DNA of 64,000 nucleotides. It comes from Moraxella sp. ZY210820. Its GTDB lineage: Bacteria; Pseudomonadota; Gammaproteobacteria; Pseudomonadales; Moraxellaceae. Numbering within the stretch: position 1 is the first letter of the stretch; each line of letters starts with the position of its first letter. Location: NCBI RefSeq assembly GCF_030674635.1, contig NZ_CP089978.1:496001-560000 (forward strand), in the 5' to 3' direction. Of this stretch, positions 1-8,868 are shown piece after piece. The translations under genes were made by a program, and so were the position numbers. The notes under the pieces are model-generated. The model ran no database searches. It had not been told where the DNA came from and saw only the letters and a list, made by a program, of their open reading frames with translations.

Positions 1-76
1 CATATAAGCGGCGACCAGTAACTAGGGCAACACGAACCTCTTCAGGGTGAGTTGCATTGATAAGCATACGTTTCAT
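1..76 (-). CDS. rne: Ribonuclease E, 5' end only (runs off the window)
   Basis: The reverse strand from position 76 reads MKRMLINATHPEEVRVALVT, the highly conserved start of the RNase E/G family, and continues off the left edge. RNase E is the endonuclease that nucleates the degradosome and processes rRNA, tRNA and mRNA. Only about 25 codons are visible, so nothing can be said about the catalytic or scaffold regions. It is divergent from rluC, the same neighbour as in Escherichia coli, which supports the call. Confidence 0.9.
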   Translation of the reverse strand, partial: MKRMLINATHPEEVRVALVTGRRLY

Positions 77-1097
77 GGGTGTAATACCTGTTTTTATTAC
101 ACAAATAAACAATATGAATAATTCAATACATAAAAGAGAAGTGTAGTCTTAAGATATTAACCAGCATATAAATTGCTTTAATGATGACCGAATAGCTGAT
201 ATGAGGCTAATCACAGGTATCATTTATGGTTGCAATTATTCCTATAGCTCAGTGAAACTTTCTGATTTCTGAAAAGCGTTAATGGAAAATGCAAGTTTAT
301 ATTTATATCACTTACACCAACTATCTTACTTATATAAAGTGATAATCCCTCTGACATCAATTTATATTAATGAGTTTGTGTTATATCATTAATATTATGG
401 TTAAGGCATATCAAATTTTGATAATTAAGATATGGGATAGATTAAAATTATTCCATTCATCTCATAAATTTTCACTGGATTGACGAGTTGTATTAACTTT
501 TGGGATTTATTCATAATGAATTTTCCATTTGGTACTTATTTCAACATTGTTCTGATGATGTTGGATACGGAATGTTACATCGTATCGATACCAAAATAAG
601 TCAATCTAAACCAAACTCGTTACCGAAAATATGTAGATGATTGCTTATTTGTTGCGTCAATTATTGGATTTAGTTTGTGTGTTGAACATTTTATTTATAA
701 CATCATATTCCACATACAAAATGACTAAATCAGACATTTTCATCAGTATTGATTTTGTTAAAGCGAGTTCGCATATTAGGCTGAAACAAAAATCCCGAAT
801 TTTTGCTCACAAAATCAATCCTAGATTTGATTTACCGATATAACTTTTAAAGTTATAATACGCCATCGGTTATGGCAAATTCTGTAAGAATGCGTCATTT
901 AATTATCATCCATCATTTATTTAGGTATGATGTTTGAGATAAGACATATTCTATGTTGCAACTATAGCAAATCTTTTATCATCTGCCTATGGCTGAGTTG
1001 TTAAAATTATATCAATCATATCCATATTATCGAATTGTTTGATGTTTTTTTATACTATTACCTATATTTTGTTTAATTATTAGGCGTGAGTTGAGTT
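77..1097. other. Long divergent intergenic region between rne and rluC
   Basis: About 1 kb of AT-rich sequence separates the divergent rne and rluC starts. The rne side probably contains its leader; in E. coli the rne leader is long and mediates feedback autoregulation, but no such structure is demonstrated here. A 68-codon frame at 637-843 lacks a good ribosome binding site and recognisable protein features, so I do not count it as a gene. I see no RNA gene or repeat. Confidence 0.6.
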
Positions 1098-2183
1098 ATG
1101 CGTACTTCTAAAAAATCATCATTTTCCACAAAAAATCCACAGCCTAAATCATTCATATCACGTCAGGCTTATGATAAAACATCAGTAAAATCAAGTGTCA
1201 ATTCAAGTCGTGTTGTAGCATCTAACAAATTATCCACAGTAAAGAAAAAATTATCCACAGATGAAGTAGAACAAGACTATCAAACAGTTTCATGGTTCGA
1301 TGTTACAGAATATCAAGATGGACAACGTGTTGATAATTTTTTAATCAATCGCTTAAAAGGTGTGCCAAAAAGTCGTATTTATCGTTTGATTCGTGAGGGA
1401 GAAGTACGTGTTAATAAAAAACGAGTGAAAGCGGATACACGTTTGATGGCAGGCGACCAAGTACGAGTTGCTCCAATTCGTTATCAACAAAAAAATCAGC
1501 AAGATGTACCAGTCAGCGATAAAATGGCGGACGGTTTGTTGCAACGCATTGTGTATGAAGATGATGGTTTAATCGTCATCAATAAGCCATCAGGGTTGGC
1601 GGTGCATGGCGGTAGTGGGGTGCATTTTGGTTTGATTGAAATTTTACGCACCGCATTGCAAAAACCATATTTGGAACTGATTCATCGTATTGACCGAGAT
1701 ACCTCTGGTTTGGTGATGATTGCCAAAAAACGCAGTATTTTAAAAAAATTACAAGATTTATTGCGTGAACATAAAATCCGTAAAGATTATATTGCCTTAG
1801 TGAAAGGCGAAGTTACGCTGAATCAGCAGTTGATTGATGCACCGTTGTTGCGTTATGAATTGGCGAATGGCGAACGCCGTGTCCGTATTAGTAAAGATGG
1901 CAAGCCAAGTCAAACTGATTGGAAAGTATTACAACGTTTTCAGGGAGCGACTTTGATACAAGCATCGCCTTTGACAGGGCGGACACATCAAATTCGGGTG
2001 CATGGTTTAAGTATTGGACATCCTTTATTGGGCGATGATAAATATGGGCATCATATCACTAGTACGATTGACGCTCATCGTTTATGTTTACACGCCATTC
2101 GCTTAAATATTCCTGATTATCCATTGATTGAAACGGATATGCCTGATGATATTCAGAAAATTATTGATACATTAATAAAATAA
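1098..2183 (+). CDS. rluC: 23S rRNA pseudouridine synthase RluC/RluD family
   Basis: Pseudouridine synthase of the RluA family, likely RluC, which in E. coli modifies 23S rRNA positions 955, 2504 and 2580. Residues 1-60 are a Ser/Lys-rich, probably disordered tail. An S4 RNA-binding domain follows at about 70-130 (VDNFLINRLKGVPKSRIYRL). The catalytic motif HRIDRDTSG lies at 196-204, with Asp199 the expected nucleophile. At 361 residues it is longer than E. coli RluC (about 319) because of the tail. Divergent placement from rne favours RluC over RluD. The next gene starts 6 bases after its stop, so the two are probably cotranscribed. Confidence 0.88.
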   Translation: MRTSKKSSFSTKNPQPKSFISRQAYDKTSVKSSVNSSRVVASNKLSTVKKKLSTDEVEQDYQTVSWFDVTEYQDGQRVDNFLINRLKGVPKSRIYRLIREGEVRVNKKRVKADTRLMAGDQVRVAPIRYQQKNQQDVPVSDKMADGLLQRIVYEDDGLIVINKPSGLAVHGGSGVHFGLIEILRTALQKPYLELIHRIDRDTSGLVMIAKKRSILKKLQDLLREHKIRKDYIALVKGEVTLNQQLIDAPLLRYELANGERRVRISKDGKPSQTDWKVLQRFQGATLIQASPLTGRTHQIRVHGLSIGHPLLGDDKYGHHITSTIDAHRLCLHAIRLNIPDYPLIETDMPDDIQKIIDTLIK

Positions 2184-2189
2184 GGTGAA

Positions 2190-3035
2190 ATGATGGCTAT
2201 AGATGGTATTAACATTATTGATAGTGATTCGGCACATGATGTTTATATCAGCATTACGGATGACTGGAAAGAAGGTAAAGCATTTGATGAAATTCTACAA
2301 GAAGCATTAGCGTTACAAACTTCTTTTTGTGATGACGATGAAATTCCAGAGGTATTTACAGAAATTTATTGGACAGCTTTGGCGTATAGCCTATGGAAAA
2401 TTAGTCATTTACCTGATGATATTTATCAAAAAGTAGCAACAATCATTGAACAAGGTGCTAGTGAACAATGGGCGATTGTCTTTGATGAGAAAGCGGTAAA
2501 ATTGCGTCAAAAAGCCTTAGATAAATTATTGAAAAAAATTCAAACGCCCAATACAAGACCCTTAAAACAACGCTCACCTAAAATATTAAAGCCCGCGACA
2601 ACACCACCATATTTTAATATTGGTGATGTGGTGGTGATTCAATATCCTGATGATTTTCAGCAAGGTTATTATGGGGTATTTTTAGTGGTGGATATTGAAC
2701 AATCTGCACGCAAAAAAGAATATCATTTTGCAGTTACACGTTATTTTGAGCGTGAAGTGCCTAGTTTAACTGATGTTTTGATGAGTGATATTTTATTTCG
2801 TGGACAATTAGGCTTTGCTAGTAGCTGTTGGATTGCACATAAAGAGTTAAAAACACTATTGCCATATTTTACAAAAATTGCCAATGTGGAATTAATTACG
2901 CATCGTATGGGGGTTTTTTCTCCTGCTAATCATTTGGAAGATTTTTATCAATATGTCGATAAAAATGATCCGTCCTATGGTGGTAAAACTAAACAAGTGG
3001 TAGATGTGATTAAAAGTATTGTTGAAGAATTTTAA
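2190..3035 (+). CDS. Uncharacterised cytoplasmic protein
   Basis: I do not recognise this 281-residue protein. It has no signal peptide or membrane segment. The N-terminal half (to about 110) is acidic and predicted helical; a basic linker (KQRSPKILKPATTPP) follows; the C-terminal half has a beta-rich stretch beginning FNIGDVVVIQYPDD that looks like a small barrel-type fold. It starts 6 bases after rluC, behind AAGGTG, so it is probably in the same transcript. The C-terminal part could be an immunity-like or nucleic-acid-associated domain, but nothing specific supports either. Confidence 0.75.
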   Translation: MMAIDGINIIDSDSAHDVYISITDDWKEGKAFDEILQEALALQTSFCDDDEIPEVFTEIYWTALAYSLWKISHLPDDIYQKVATIIEQGASEQWAIVFDEKAVKLRQKALDKLLKKIQTPNTRPLKQRSPKILKPATTPPYFNIGDVVVIQYPDDFQQGYYGVFLVVDIEQSARKKEYHFAVTRYFEREVPSLTDVLMSDILFRGQLGFASSCWIAHKELKTLLPYFTKIANVELITHRMGVFSPANHLEDFYQYVDKNDPSYGGKTKQVVDVIKSIVEEF

Positions 3036-3337
3036 TAAAGTTGATTTTTAATAGTGAAAGTGGGGTGCATAATATGTACCTACTCGCCATTTTTAAAATC
3101 TATCCACATAATCATCTGCATTACCGCATTGATAAATAATAGTCTGTTTAATTTATAAACCAAAACTATAATTTTTAAATCAGTTTAATTGTATTTTAAT
3201 TTTTATATAGTGCTCGTTGTCAATGCTTAATTGTAGTAAAATTACTCTTAATTTGCATAAAAAGCCATTGCTAAACCTTATAAACCACATTACACTAATG
3301 GTTAATTCATCGAATATGAAATGATAGGAGCAATCAG
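3036..3337. other. AT-rich intergenic region with a decayed repeat
   Basis: About 300 bases separate the uncharacterised gene from ppnP. The left part holds a degenerate copy (3061-3142) of a repeat also found near 61230. The remainder is AT-rich and presumably contains the ppnP promoter; I see no gene in it. Confidence 0.6.
3061..3142. repeat. Degenerate copy of GGTGCG-palindrome plus small-gene remnant
   Basis: The stretch starts with a decayed form of the palindrome seen intact at 61230 and continues with sequence closely matching 61259-61310. On the reverse strand it still reads the last 14 codons of the small membrane peptide at 61266-61376 (IYQCGNADDYVDRF then stop). The upstream coding part is missing: the matching frame hits a stop just before. 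It is a dead copy. Confidence 0.75.
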
Positions 3338-3667
3338 ATGAGTGAAGGTCAATTTGATTCAGTATCGGTTCTTAAAAAATCAAATGTGTATTTTGGCGGT
3401 TTGTGTGTAAGTCATACAGTACAATTCGCTGATGGTACACGTAAAACCTTAGGTGTATTATTACCAAATCCAACGGGTGAGGCATTAAAATTTAATACAC
3501 AAGTTGCTGAGCGTATGGAAATTGTATCTGGGGAATGTTGGGTAAGTATTGCTGATGCTGAAAAAGAATTATTTACAGCAGGGCAATCATTTTATGTATC
3601 AGGCGATAGTTATTTTACAGTTGAATTAAAAGATGTTGTTGATTATGTTTGCCATTATGAAGGCTGA
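3338..3667 (+). CDS. ppnP: Pyrimidine/purine nucleoside phosphorylase PpnP
   Basis: This 109-residue protein belongs to the PpnP (YaiE, DUF1255) family of small single-domain cupins that phosphorolyse a broad range of nucleosides to base and ribose-1-phosphate. Full-length family hallmarks are present: SVSVLKKSNVYFGG near the start, RKTLGVLLPNPTGEA in the middle, and F-VSGDSYFTV before the C-terminal YVCHYEG. Length is normal for the family (about 94-110). AGGAG lies upstream of the ATG. It stands alone, ending before a bidirectional terminator. Confidence 0.9.
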   Translation: MSEGQFDSVSVLKKSNVYFGGLCVSHTVQFADGTRKTLGVLLPNPTGEALKFNTQVAERMEIVSGECWVSIADAEKELFTAGQSFYVSGDSYFTVELKDVVDYVCHYEG

Positions 3668-3697
3668 TATGATCGATTAATTATCAATATCTAAATA

Positions 3698-3725
3698 AAG
3701 GCATATCATCACAATATGCCTTTTG
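3698..3725. terminator. Bidirectional terminator between ppnP and the permease gene
   Basis: AAGGCATAT pairs with ATATGCCTT across a short loop, followed by T-rich sequence on the plus strand and preceded by A-rich sequence that serves the minus strand. It lies between convergent genes. Confidence 0.75.
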
Positions 3726-3728
3726 TAT

Positions 3729-4850
3729 TTAAGATGAGCTTTTGACTTGTTCATCATCATTATCAGTTTCAGGCGGTTGTTCAATGGTTTCATGAATCCA
3801 TTCACGCCAAATTGCTAATAAAATTGCTAAAATCACAGGTCCGATAAATAAACCAATTAAACCAAAACTTGCAATACCACCTAACACACCAAACATAATG
3901 ATCAGAAATGGAATTTGTGTTGCCCCAGAAATGACTAAAGGACGAATGACGTTATCAGCAGTACTTACCACACAAACACCCCAAGCCATAACACCAATTG
4001 CTTCAACAATCTGCCCTTGTGAAACGAGCCACAATGCGACACCTGTATAAGAAACAGGAGGACCAAAAGGAATTAACGCCAAAATAAAGGTCATTATGGT
4101 TAAAAGCATTGGATTTGGTACACCAGCAACAGCATAACTTACACCAGCTAATAAAGCTTGTGCAAGAGCAGTTAAACCAATACCATAAACAACTGCACGT
4201 GTGGTTTCAGAAATTGTATTTAAATAATGATGGATACGTTCGCCAATGACCATTTCAATGGCACGGCTGATTTGTTTTAAAATCATTGGACCATCACGAT
4301 AAAAGAAAAATAGTGAAAATAATGCAAAGAATAATTTAATCAAATTTTTACTAATTTCATTGATTACTAAACGCCCATAACCGAGATGATTTTGTACCCA
4401 ATGACCAATATTTTTATTTAAATCTTCAGGGTTAAGATTGAGGTCTTGTACCATTTTAACAATTTCAGGACCAATAAATGGTAAATTTTGAATCATTGGT
4501 GGTACTTTTAAATCGCCTAAGAATAGTTTATGTTGTAAATCGGCATATAGTAAACGACCTTCGTGTTGTAAAATCACAATAGAGGTAATCAGTGGAATAC
4601 CAATCACTAAAATAATTAATCCTAACATTATGACTGCACTTAATGTAGGGCGATGTTTGCCTGTAACTTTATTTTGTAACCAAACATAAATTGGCCATGT
4701 CATATAGGCAATAATTGCAGCCCATACCACAGGAACAATAAAATATTTAAGGATATGAAATCCTAAAAATAGCAAGATAATCAATAAACTGATTAATAAC
4801 AAACGTTGTGTTGTAAGATAGTGCCTTTTCACATCATTGCTCTTTATCAA
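3729..4850 (-). CDS. AI-2E (PerM/YdiK) family permease
   Basis: A 373-residue inner-membrane protein of the AI-2E exporter/PerM superfamily. It shows the paired N-terminal helices (about 15-60), a helix near 75-95, a soluble middle segment (about 100-155) and four to five helices to about 350. The family signature is visible in FFYRDG at about 183 and in the GLIGLFIGPVILAI stretch near the C-terminus. Substrates differ across the family and cannot be assigned. The start is uncertain: 4850 is a TTG, and a GTG six codons downstream (4832) is a plausible alternative. The C-terminus is acidic and soluble. Confidence 0.82.
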   Translation of the reverse strand: MIKSNDVKRHYLTTQRLLLISLLIILLFLGFHILKYFIVPVVWAAIIAYMTWPIYVWLQNKVTGKHRPTLSAVIMLGLIILVIGIPLITSIVILQHEGRLLYADLQHKLFLGDLKVPPMIQNLPFIGPEIVKMVQDLNLNPEDLNKNIGHWVQNHLGYGRLVINEISKNLIKLFFALFSLFFFYRDGPMILKQISRAIEMVIGERIHHYLNTISETTRAVVYGIGLTALAQALLAGVSYAVAGVPNPMLLTIMTFILALIPFGPPVSYTGVALWLVSQGQIVEAIGVMAWGVCVVSTADNVIRPLVISGATQIPFLIIMFGVLGGIASFGLIGLFIGPVILAILLAIWREWIHETIEQPPETDNDDEQVKSSS

Positions 4851-4953
4851 TACAATATTTCTATTTTAACGCAAAATATGTATGATGACGATGTGTGAAA
4901 TGTAAAAATATCATGTAAAATAGTTTATATTGTGCATAGTATGAAGGTAAATT

Positions 4954-5463
4954 GTGGATATAACAATTGTATTTATAGTGGCAATAACCGCTTTTGTTTT
5001 TGGTATTATTTGCTGTTATTTATTATTGAGTAATAGTCGCAATGGTAAAATTAAAGCCGAATATGAACAAAAAATAGCCCAATTAAAGTTAGAACATCAA
5101 CAAGCCATACAGTTGGCACAAAAGCGTAGTGTCAATACTAGTCGTTCGGTGTTAAAGGGACGTATGGCAGAGCAATTTGCACCGATATTACCAGAATTTG
5201 ATTATCTACCTAGTGATGCTAAATTTTTAGGCGACCCGATTGATTATGTAATTTTTGATGGCTATAGTGAGTTTAGAGAAGGTTTATTATCGGCTGATGA
5301 TATTTCTATTGTTTTGATGGATATTAAAAGTGGGCAAGCACGCTTACATAAGGGACAAAATGCCATTGCTCGTGCGATTGCACAGGGTAGGGTGCGTTTT
5401 GAAACATTACATATCGATTTTGATGATGACGATGATTGGTATAATGATGTTAATGAGCGTTAA
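4954..5463 (+). CDS. Membrane-anchored protein of the Holliday junction resolvase-related family
   Basis: A 169-residue protein with one N-terminal membrane helix (residues 3-25), a coiled-coil-like charged region (about 30-60) and a C-terminal domain resembling the predicted endonuclease family related to archaeal Holliday junction resolvases. Supporting stretches are GRMAEQFAPILP, KFLGDPIDYVIFDG and VLMDIKSG; the last looks like the D-x-K core of restriction-like nucleases. The start is GTG at 4954, behind GAAGG. The Asp/Glu-rich tail (DFDDDDDW) is unusual. The nuclease role is inferred from family resemblance only. Confidence 0.68.
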   Translation: MDITIVFIVAITAFVFGIICCYLLLSNSRNGKIKAEYEQKIAQLKLEHQQAIQLAQKRSVNTSRSVLKGRMAEQFAPILPEFDYLPSDAKFLGDPIDYVIFDGYSEFREGLLSADDISIVLMDIKSGQARLHKGQNAIARAIAQGRVRFETLHIDFDDDDDWYNDVNER

Positions 5464-5471
5464 TTAAACAA

Positions 5472-5498
5472 CTAAAGGCGAACCATATTCGCCTTTAG
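5472..5498. terminator. Stem-loop between convergent genes
   Basis: CTAAAGGCGAA pairs perfectly with TTCGCCTTTAG across a 5-base loop. A poly-T tract is weak on both sides, so it may act as a terminator or simply protect the 3' ends of the two convergent transcripts. Confidence 0.6.
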
Positions 5499-5521
5499 CT
5501 ATTCATCAGTTTAAGATGAAA

Positions 5522-5995
5522 TTAATTTAACAATGTTTTATCAGAAACACGGTTTTCTTCAAACTCTTGTACTGTAGTCATCATATAACGTTGGAAAATA
5601 TGTACATCGATTTCTTCAAAATCACGCAATAATTGTACAAATTGGTCTAAAATCAAACCTTTGTTATAGCTAATGTGTTGATCTACACGTAATAAGATAA
5701 GATGGTCTTCATCATCTTCATATGGTAAAATATAGCTACTGACATTAATCATAGAAGCATTTGCTTCATTCACTGCAACCAATAATTTATCAAACAATTC
5801 AGCATGATAATCTGCAACACGGTCAGTACAAGTAATACGCACTAATTTTTGATCGGCATTTAATGATACCACTGCTGTGTATTTATAAATTTTGATGGTA
5901 AAACGGTCTTCTTCAACATCGCTAATTTCAAAAAAAGCATTGCGTAATTTTTCAACTAAAAAATTAACATTAATTTCACTTTCTTCAACAAACAT
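5522..5995 (-). CDS. YbjN-domain protein
   Basis: A 157-residue acidic soluble protein without a signal peptide or membrane segment. Its composition and pattern of short strands and helices fit the YbjN/type III chaperone-like fold (paired stretches such as DRFTIKIYKYTAVVSLNADQ and DHLILLRVDQHISYNKGL). E. coli YbjN has been linked to stress tolerance and motility, but the biochemical role is unknown. It is a single-gene unit; etfA upstream of it is closed by its own terminator. Confidence 0.6.
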   Translation of the reverse strand: MFVEESEINVNFLVEKLRNAFFEISDVEEDRFTIKIYKYTAVVSLNADQKLVRITCTDRVADYHAELFDKLLVAVNEANASMINVSSYILPYEDDEDHLILLRVDQHISYNKGLILDQFVQLLRDFEEIDVHIFQRYMMTTVQEFEENRVSDKTLLN

Positions 5996-6144
5996 TTTCT
6001 ATTTCCTATGTTGTGGATGATAAGTTGATTGTAATCATTATTATTTAAAAAAACAAGTTTTATCTTGTAGATAATTGTGATATATTTCCAGTTAAATAAA
6101 AATAAATTACAATATTCATATATTTTTACAAACGATGATAAAAA

Positions 6145-6180
6145 ATATCCCTAAGCAATTTGTCTTAGGGATATTTTTTT
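6145..6180. terminator. Intrinsic terminator downstream of etfBA
   Basis: ATATCCCTAAG pairs with CTTAGGGATAT over an 8-base loop. A run of T follows on the plus strand, and a run of A precedes it, giving U-rich RNA on the minus strand as well. It lies just past the etfA stop. Confidence 0.85.
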
Positions 6181-6194
6181 ATCGTAATTTAAAC

Positions 6195-7133
6195 TTATAG
6201 TTTAGATACTAATTCAGGTACAACTTCGTTTAAATCACCCACTAACCAGTAATCGGCTACTGCATTGATTGGTGCTTCTTCATCTTTGTTAATCGCAACA
6301 ATCACTTTAGAATCTTTCATACCTGCTAAGTGCTGAATCGCACCAGAAATACCTACAGCAACATATAAATCAGGTGCAACGATTTTACCTGTTTGACCGA
6401 CTTGCATATCATTTGGTACAAAACCAGCATCAACGGCGGCACGAGATGCACCTTGAGCAGCACCTAATTTATCTGCTAATGGGTCAAGGATTTTGTGATA
6501 ATTTTCACCAGAGCCAACACCACGACCACCAGAAACTACCACACGAGCAGAGGCTAACTCAGGACGTTCTGATTTCACAATTTCTTCATTTACAAATTTA
6601 GAAATACCTGCATCTTTCACTTCGCTTACGGCTTCAACTGTTGCAGAACCGCCTTGTGCAGAAACTGCATCAAATGCAGTTGTACGTACAGTTGCAACAA
6701 TAATATTTTCAGCAGATTGTACAGTTGCAATCGCATTACCTGCATAAATTGGACGTTTGAAAGTATTTGCATTTTCAACAGCGATAATATCTGTAATCAT
6801 GCTCACATCAAGCAATGCAGATACACGTGGTAAAATATTTTTACCTGTAGTTGTTGCAGGAGCAAGTACATATTTATATTGACCTGCTAAACTTGCCACT
6901 AAATCAGCAACATTTTCTGCTAATTGGTTGGCATAAACAGTGTTATCAGCCAATAACACTTTGCTTACGCCTGTCACTTGTTGTGCTTGGTCAGCAACTG
7001 CTTGAGCATTTTGACCTGCAACTAATATTGTAATATCACCACCAATTTTTTGAGCAGCAGTTACAACATTTAAAGTTGCAGAATTTAAATTTTTATTATC
7101 GTGTTCAGCAATAATTAAAATACTCACAATCAT
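6195..7133 (-). CDS. etfA: Electron transfer flavoprotein alpha subunit
   Basis: The 312-residue alpha subunit of the FAD-containing electron transfer flavoprotein. It passes electrons from acyl-CoA and related dehydrogenases to ETF:ubiquinone oxidoreductase. The N-terminal domain begins MIVSILIIAEHDN. The C-terminal FAD-binding domain shows VVSGGRGVGSGENY at about 198-211 and the signature DLYVAVGISGAIQHLAGM followed by IVAINKDEEAPI. Length is typical. It follows etfB with a 5-base gap and an AGGAGT ribosome site, so the two form an operon. Confidence 0.97.
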   Translation of the reverse strand: MIVSILIIAEHDNKNLNSATLNVVTAAQKIGGDITILVAGQNAQAVADQAQQVTGVSKVLLADNTVYANQLAENVADLVASLAGQYKYVLAPATTTGKNILPRVSALLDVSMITDIIAVENANTFKRPIYAGNAIATVQSAENIIVATVRTTAFDAVSAQGGSATVEAVSEVKDAGISKFVNEEIVKSERPELASARVVVSGGRGVGSGENYHKILDPLADKLGAAQGASRAAVDAGFVPNDMQVGQTGKIVAPDLYVAVGISGAIQHLAGMKDSKVIVAINKDEEAPINAVADYWLVGDLNEVVPELVSKL

Positions 7134-7138
7134 ACTCC

Positions 7139-7891
7139 TTAAATCACTTTAGCGACATTTTTTAATTTGTCGATTAATTCATCAACTGAATTGACACGTA
7201 CGCCTGCTTGACGTTCAGCAGGTGCTTCAACTTTAATGGTTTTTAACTTTGTTGAAACGCTTACGCCATAATCAGCAGGTGTTTTTACATCTAATGGCTT
7301 TTTACGTGCTTTCATGATGTTTGGTAATGCCGCAAAACGTGGTTCATTTAAACGTAAATCAGTAGTTACAATTGCAGGTAAGTTAAGTTCAACAGTTTGT
7401 AAACCACCATCAATTTCACGTGTAACAACAGCTTTACCATTTTCAACTTTCACTTCAGAGGCAAAAGTCCCTTGTGGTGCTTTTAATAATGCACCTAACA
7501 TTTGACCTACTTGGTTAGAGTCGTCATCAATGGCTTGTTTACCTAATAAAATAAGTTCAGGTTTTTCTTGTTCAGCAACACCTTTTAAAATTTTTGCAAC
7601 TTCTAAAGCACCTAATTCATCGGTATTTGCTTCTACTAAAATCGCACGGTCTGCACCTAAAGCCATAGCAGAACGAAGTTGTTCTTCTGCTTTTTTCTCA
7701 CCAATTGTTACTACTACGATTTCTGAAACAACGCCTTTTTCTTTTAAACGAACTGCTTCTTCAACTGCAATTTCACAGAAAGGGTTAATTGACATTTTAA
7801 CATTTGCTAAATCCACACCAGAATTATCTGGTTTTACACGAATTTTAACGTTGGCATCAACCACACGTTTTACTGCAACTAGAGCCTTCAT
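7139..7891 (-). CDS. etfB: Electron transfer flavoprotein beta subunit
   Basis: The 250-residue beta subunit, which carries AMP and partners EtfA. The start [12 protein letters not shown] is the family's usual one. A start four codons upstream is possible, but its ATG AGG ATA contains the AGGA that best serves as ribosome site for 7891, so I prefer 7891. Family features include [16 protein letters not shown] near residue 41, the GADRAILV stretch and the ETF-beta signature [14 protein letters not shown] followed by [15 protein letters not shown]. It is the first gene of the etfBA operon. Confidence 0.97.
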   Translation of the reverse strand: MKALVAVKRVVDANVKIRVKPDNSGVDLANVKMSINPFCEIAVEEAVRLKEKGVVSEIVVVTIGEKKAEEQLRSAMALGADRAILVEANTDELGALEVAKILKGVAEQEKPELILLGKQAIDDDSNQVGQMLGALLKAPQGTFASEVKVENGKAVVTREIDGGLQTVELNLPAIVTTDLRLNEPRFAALPNIMKARKKPLDVKTPADYGVSVSTKLKTIKVEAPAERQAGVRVNSVDELIDKLKNVAKVI

Positions 7892-8150
7892 GTTTATCCT
7901 CATTATGATAAAAATGTAAAAAAATTCCTAATCAAATAAAAAATCACTTATTTGATTAAGCAAAGTGTACAACAGCTAATAATGCAAGTCTTTGACAATT
8001 CGGTCAAGTAGAAAATGCCAAAAATGTAATAAAATTGATTAATTGATTAAAAAAAGAACAATACAAATAAATTAGAATTTAAAATCTAAAATATTGATAA
8101 TGGTAAATAAATTATATTTTAATATAGTGATGAATGAATATATTGAGATA
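7892..8150. other. AT-rich spacer between etfB and the tRNA cluster
   Basis: About 260 bases containing the etfBA promoter region and the 3' end of the tRNA transcript. I see no gene and no clear rho-independent terminator for the tRNA operon. Confidence 0.5.
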
Positions 8151-8226
8151 TGGTGGGCGCTGACGGGATCGAACCGCCGACATTCTGCTTGTAAGGCAGA
8201 CGCTCTACCAACTGAGCTAAGCGCCC
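8151..8226 (-). tRNA. tRNA-Val (anticodon UAC)
   Basis: The reverse strand reads a complete 76-base cloverleaf. The acceptor GGGCGCT pairs with AGCGCCC, followed by encoded ACCA. The anticodon loop CTTACAA gives UAC. The T arm carries GGTTCGATCC. It is the last gene of the cluster in transcription order and is identical to the other two Val copies. Confidence 0.98.
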
Positions 8227-8257
8227 TAAAAAGGGATAGACATTATTGTCTAGTAGA

Positions 8258-8334
8258 TGGCGCAGCGGACGGGGCTCGAACCCGCGACCCCCGGCGTGAC
8301 AGGCCGGTATTCTAACCAACTGAACTACCGCTGC
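8258..8334 (-). tRNA. tRNA-Asp (anticodon GUC)
   Basis: A complete 77-base cloverleaf on the reverse strand. The acceptor GCAGCGG pairs with CCGCTGC, followed by encoded GCCA. The anticodon loop CTGTCAC gives GUC. The T arm GGGTTCGAGCCC is intact. Confidence 0.98.
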
Positions 8335-8350
8335 AGGGTATATAAAAATA

Positions 8351-8426
8351 TGGTGGGCGCTGACGGGATCGAACCGCCGACATTCTGCTTGTAAGGCAGA
8401 CGCTCTACCAACTGAGCTAAGCGCCC
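8351..8426 (-). tRNA. tRNA-Val (anticodon UAC)
   Basis: Second identical copy of tRNA-Val, with UAC anticodon and encoded CCA, 16 bases from the neighbouring Asp copy. Confidence 0.98.
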
Positions 8427-8444
8427 TTTAAAAACTATTGAAAA

Positions 8445-8521
8445 TGGCGCAGCGGACGGGGCTCGAACCCGCGACCCCCGGCGTGACAGGCCGGTATTCT
8501 AACCAACTGAACTACCGCTGC
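8445..8521 (-). tRNA. tRNA-Asp (anticodon GUC)
   Basis: Second identical copy of tRNA-Asp, with GUC anticodon and encoded CCA. Confidence 0.98.
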
Positions 8522-8574
8522 ACATTATACAATAATTTGTAAGGGGAATGATAATACAGGATTAAGAGATTAAA

Positions 8575-8651
8575 TGGCGCAGCGGACGGGGCTCGAACCC
8601 GCGACCCCCGGCGTGACAGGCCGGTATTCTAACCAACTGAACTACCGCTGC
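8575..8651 (-). tRNA. tRNA-Asp (anticodon GUC)
   Basis: Third identical copy of tRNA-Asp, with GUC anticodon. A 53-base spacer, the longest in the cluster, separates it from the second Asp copy. Confidence 0.98.
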
Positions 8652-8671
8652 ACATCGAAAATCTTAATGAT

Positions 8672-8747
8672 TGGTGGGCGCTGACGGGATCGAACCGCCG
8701 ACATTCTGCTTGTAAGGCAGACGCTCTACCAACTGAGCTAAGCGCCC
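8672..8747 (-). tRNA. tRNA-Val (anticodon UAC)
   Basis: Third copy of tRNA-Val, with UAC anticodon and encoded CCA. It is first in transcription order, 23 bases downstream of the -10 box of a consensus promoter. Confidence 0.98.
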
Positions 8748-8770
8748 TGTATTCATCCTTTGTGTGTTGC

Positions 8771-8798
8771 ATTATAGAGAAAAATATTTTTATGTCAA
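8771..8798 (-). promoter_or_regulatory. Consensus sigma-70 promoter of the tRNA cluster
   Basis: The reverse strand reads TTGACA, a 16-base spacer and TATAAT. Both boxes match the consensus exactly, and the pair lies directly upstream of the first tRNA-Val. This is the strength expected for a stable-RNA operon. Confidence 0.88.
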
Positions 8799-8868
8799 AT
8801 TATTTTTGCTAAAAAACTTAAAAAAATGTTTAAGTGATTAAAAATAAAGCGAAATCATGCGATTTAGT

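Noticed and set aside
637..843. 68-codon frame between rne and rluC
   Set aside because: No ribosome site, no recognisable sequence, AT-rich composition, and it lies in what is probably leader/promoter sequence.
8094..8319. Open frames on both strands over the tRNA genes
   Set aside because: They are translations of tRNA-Val and tRNA-Asp genes and carry no protein signal.
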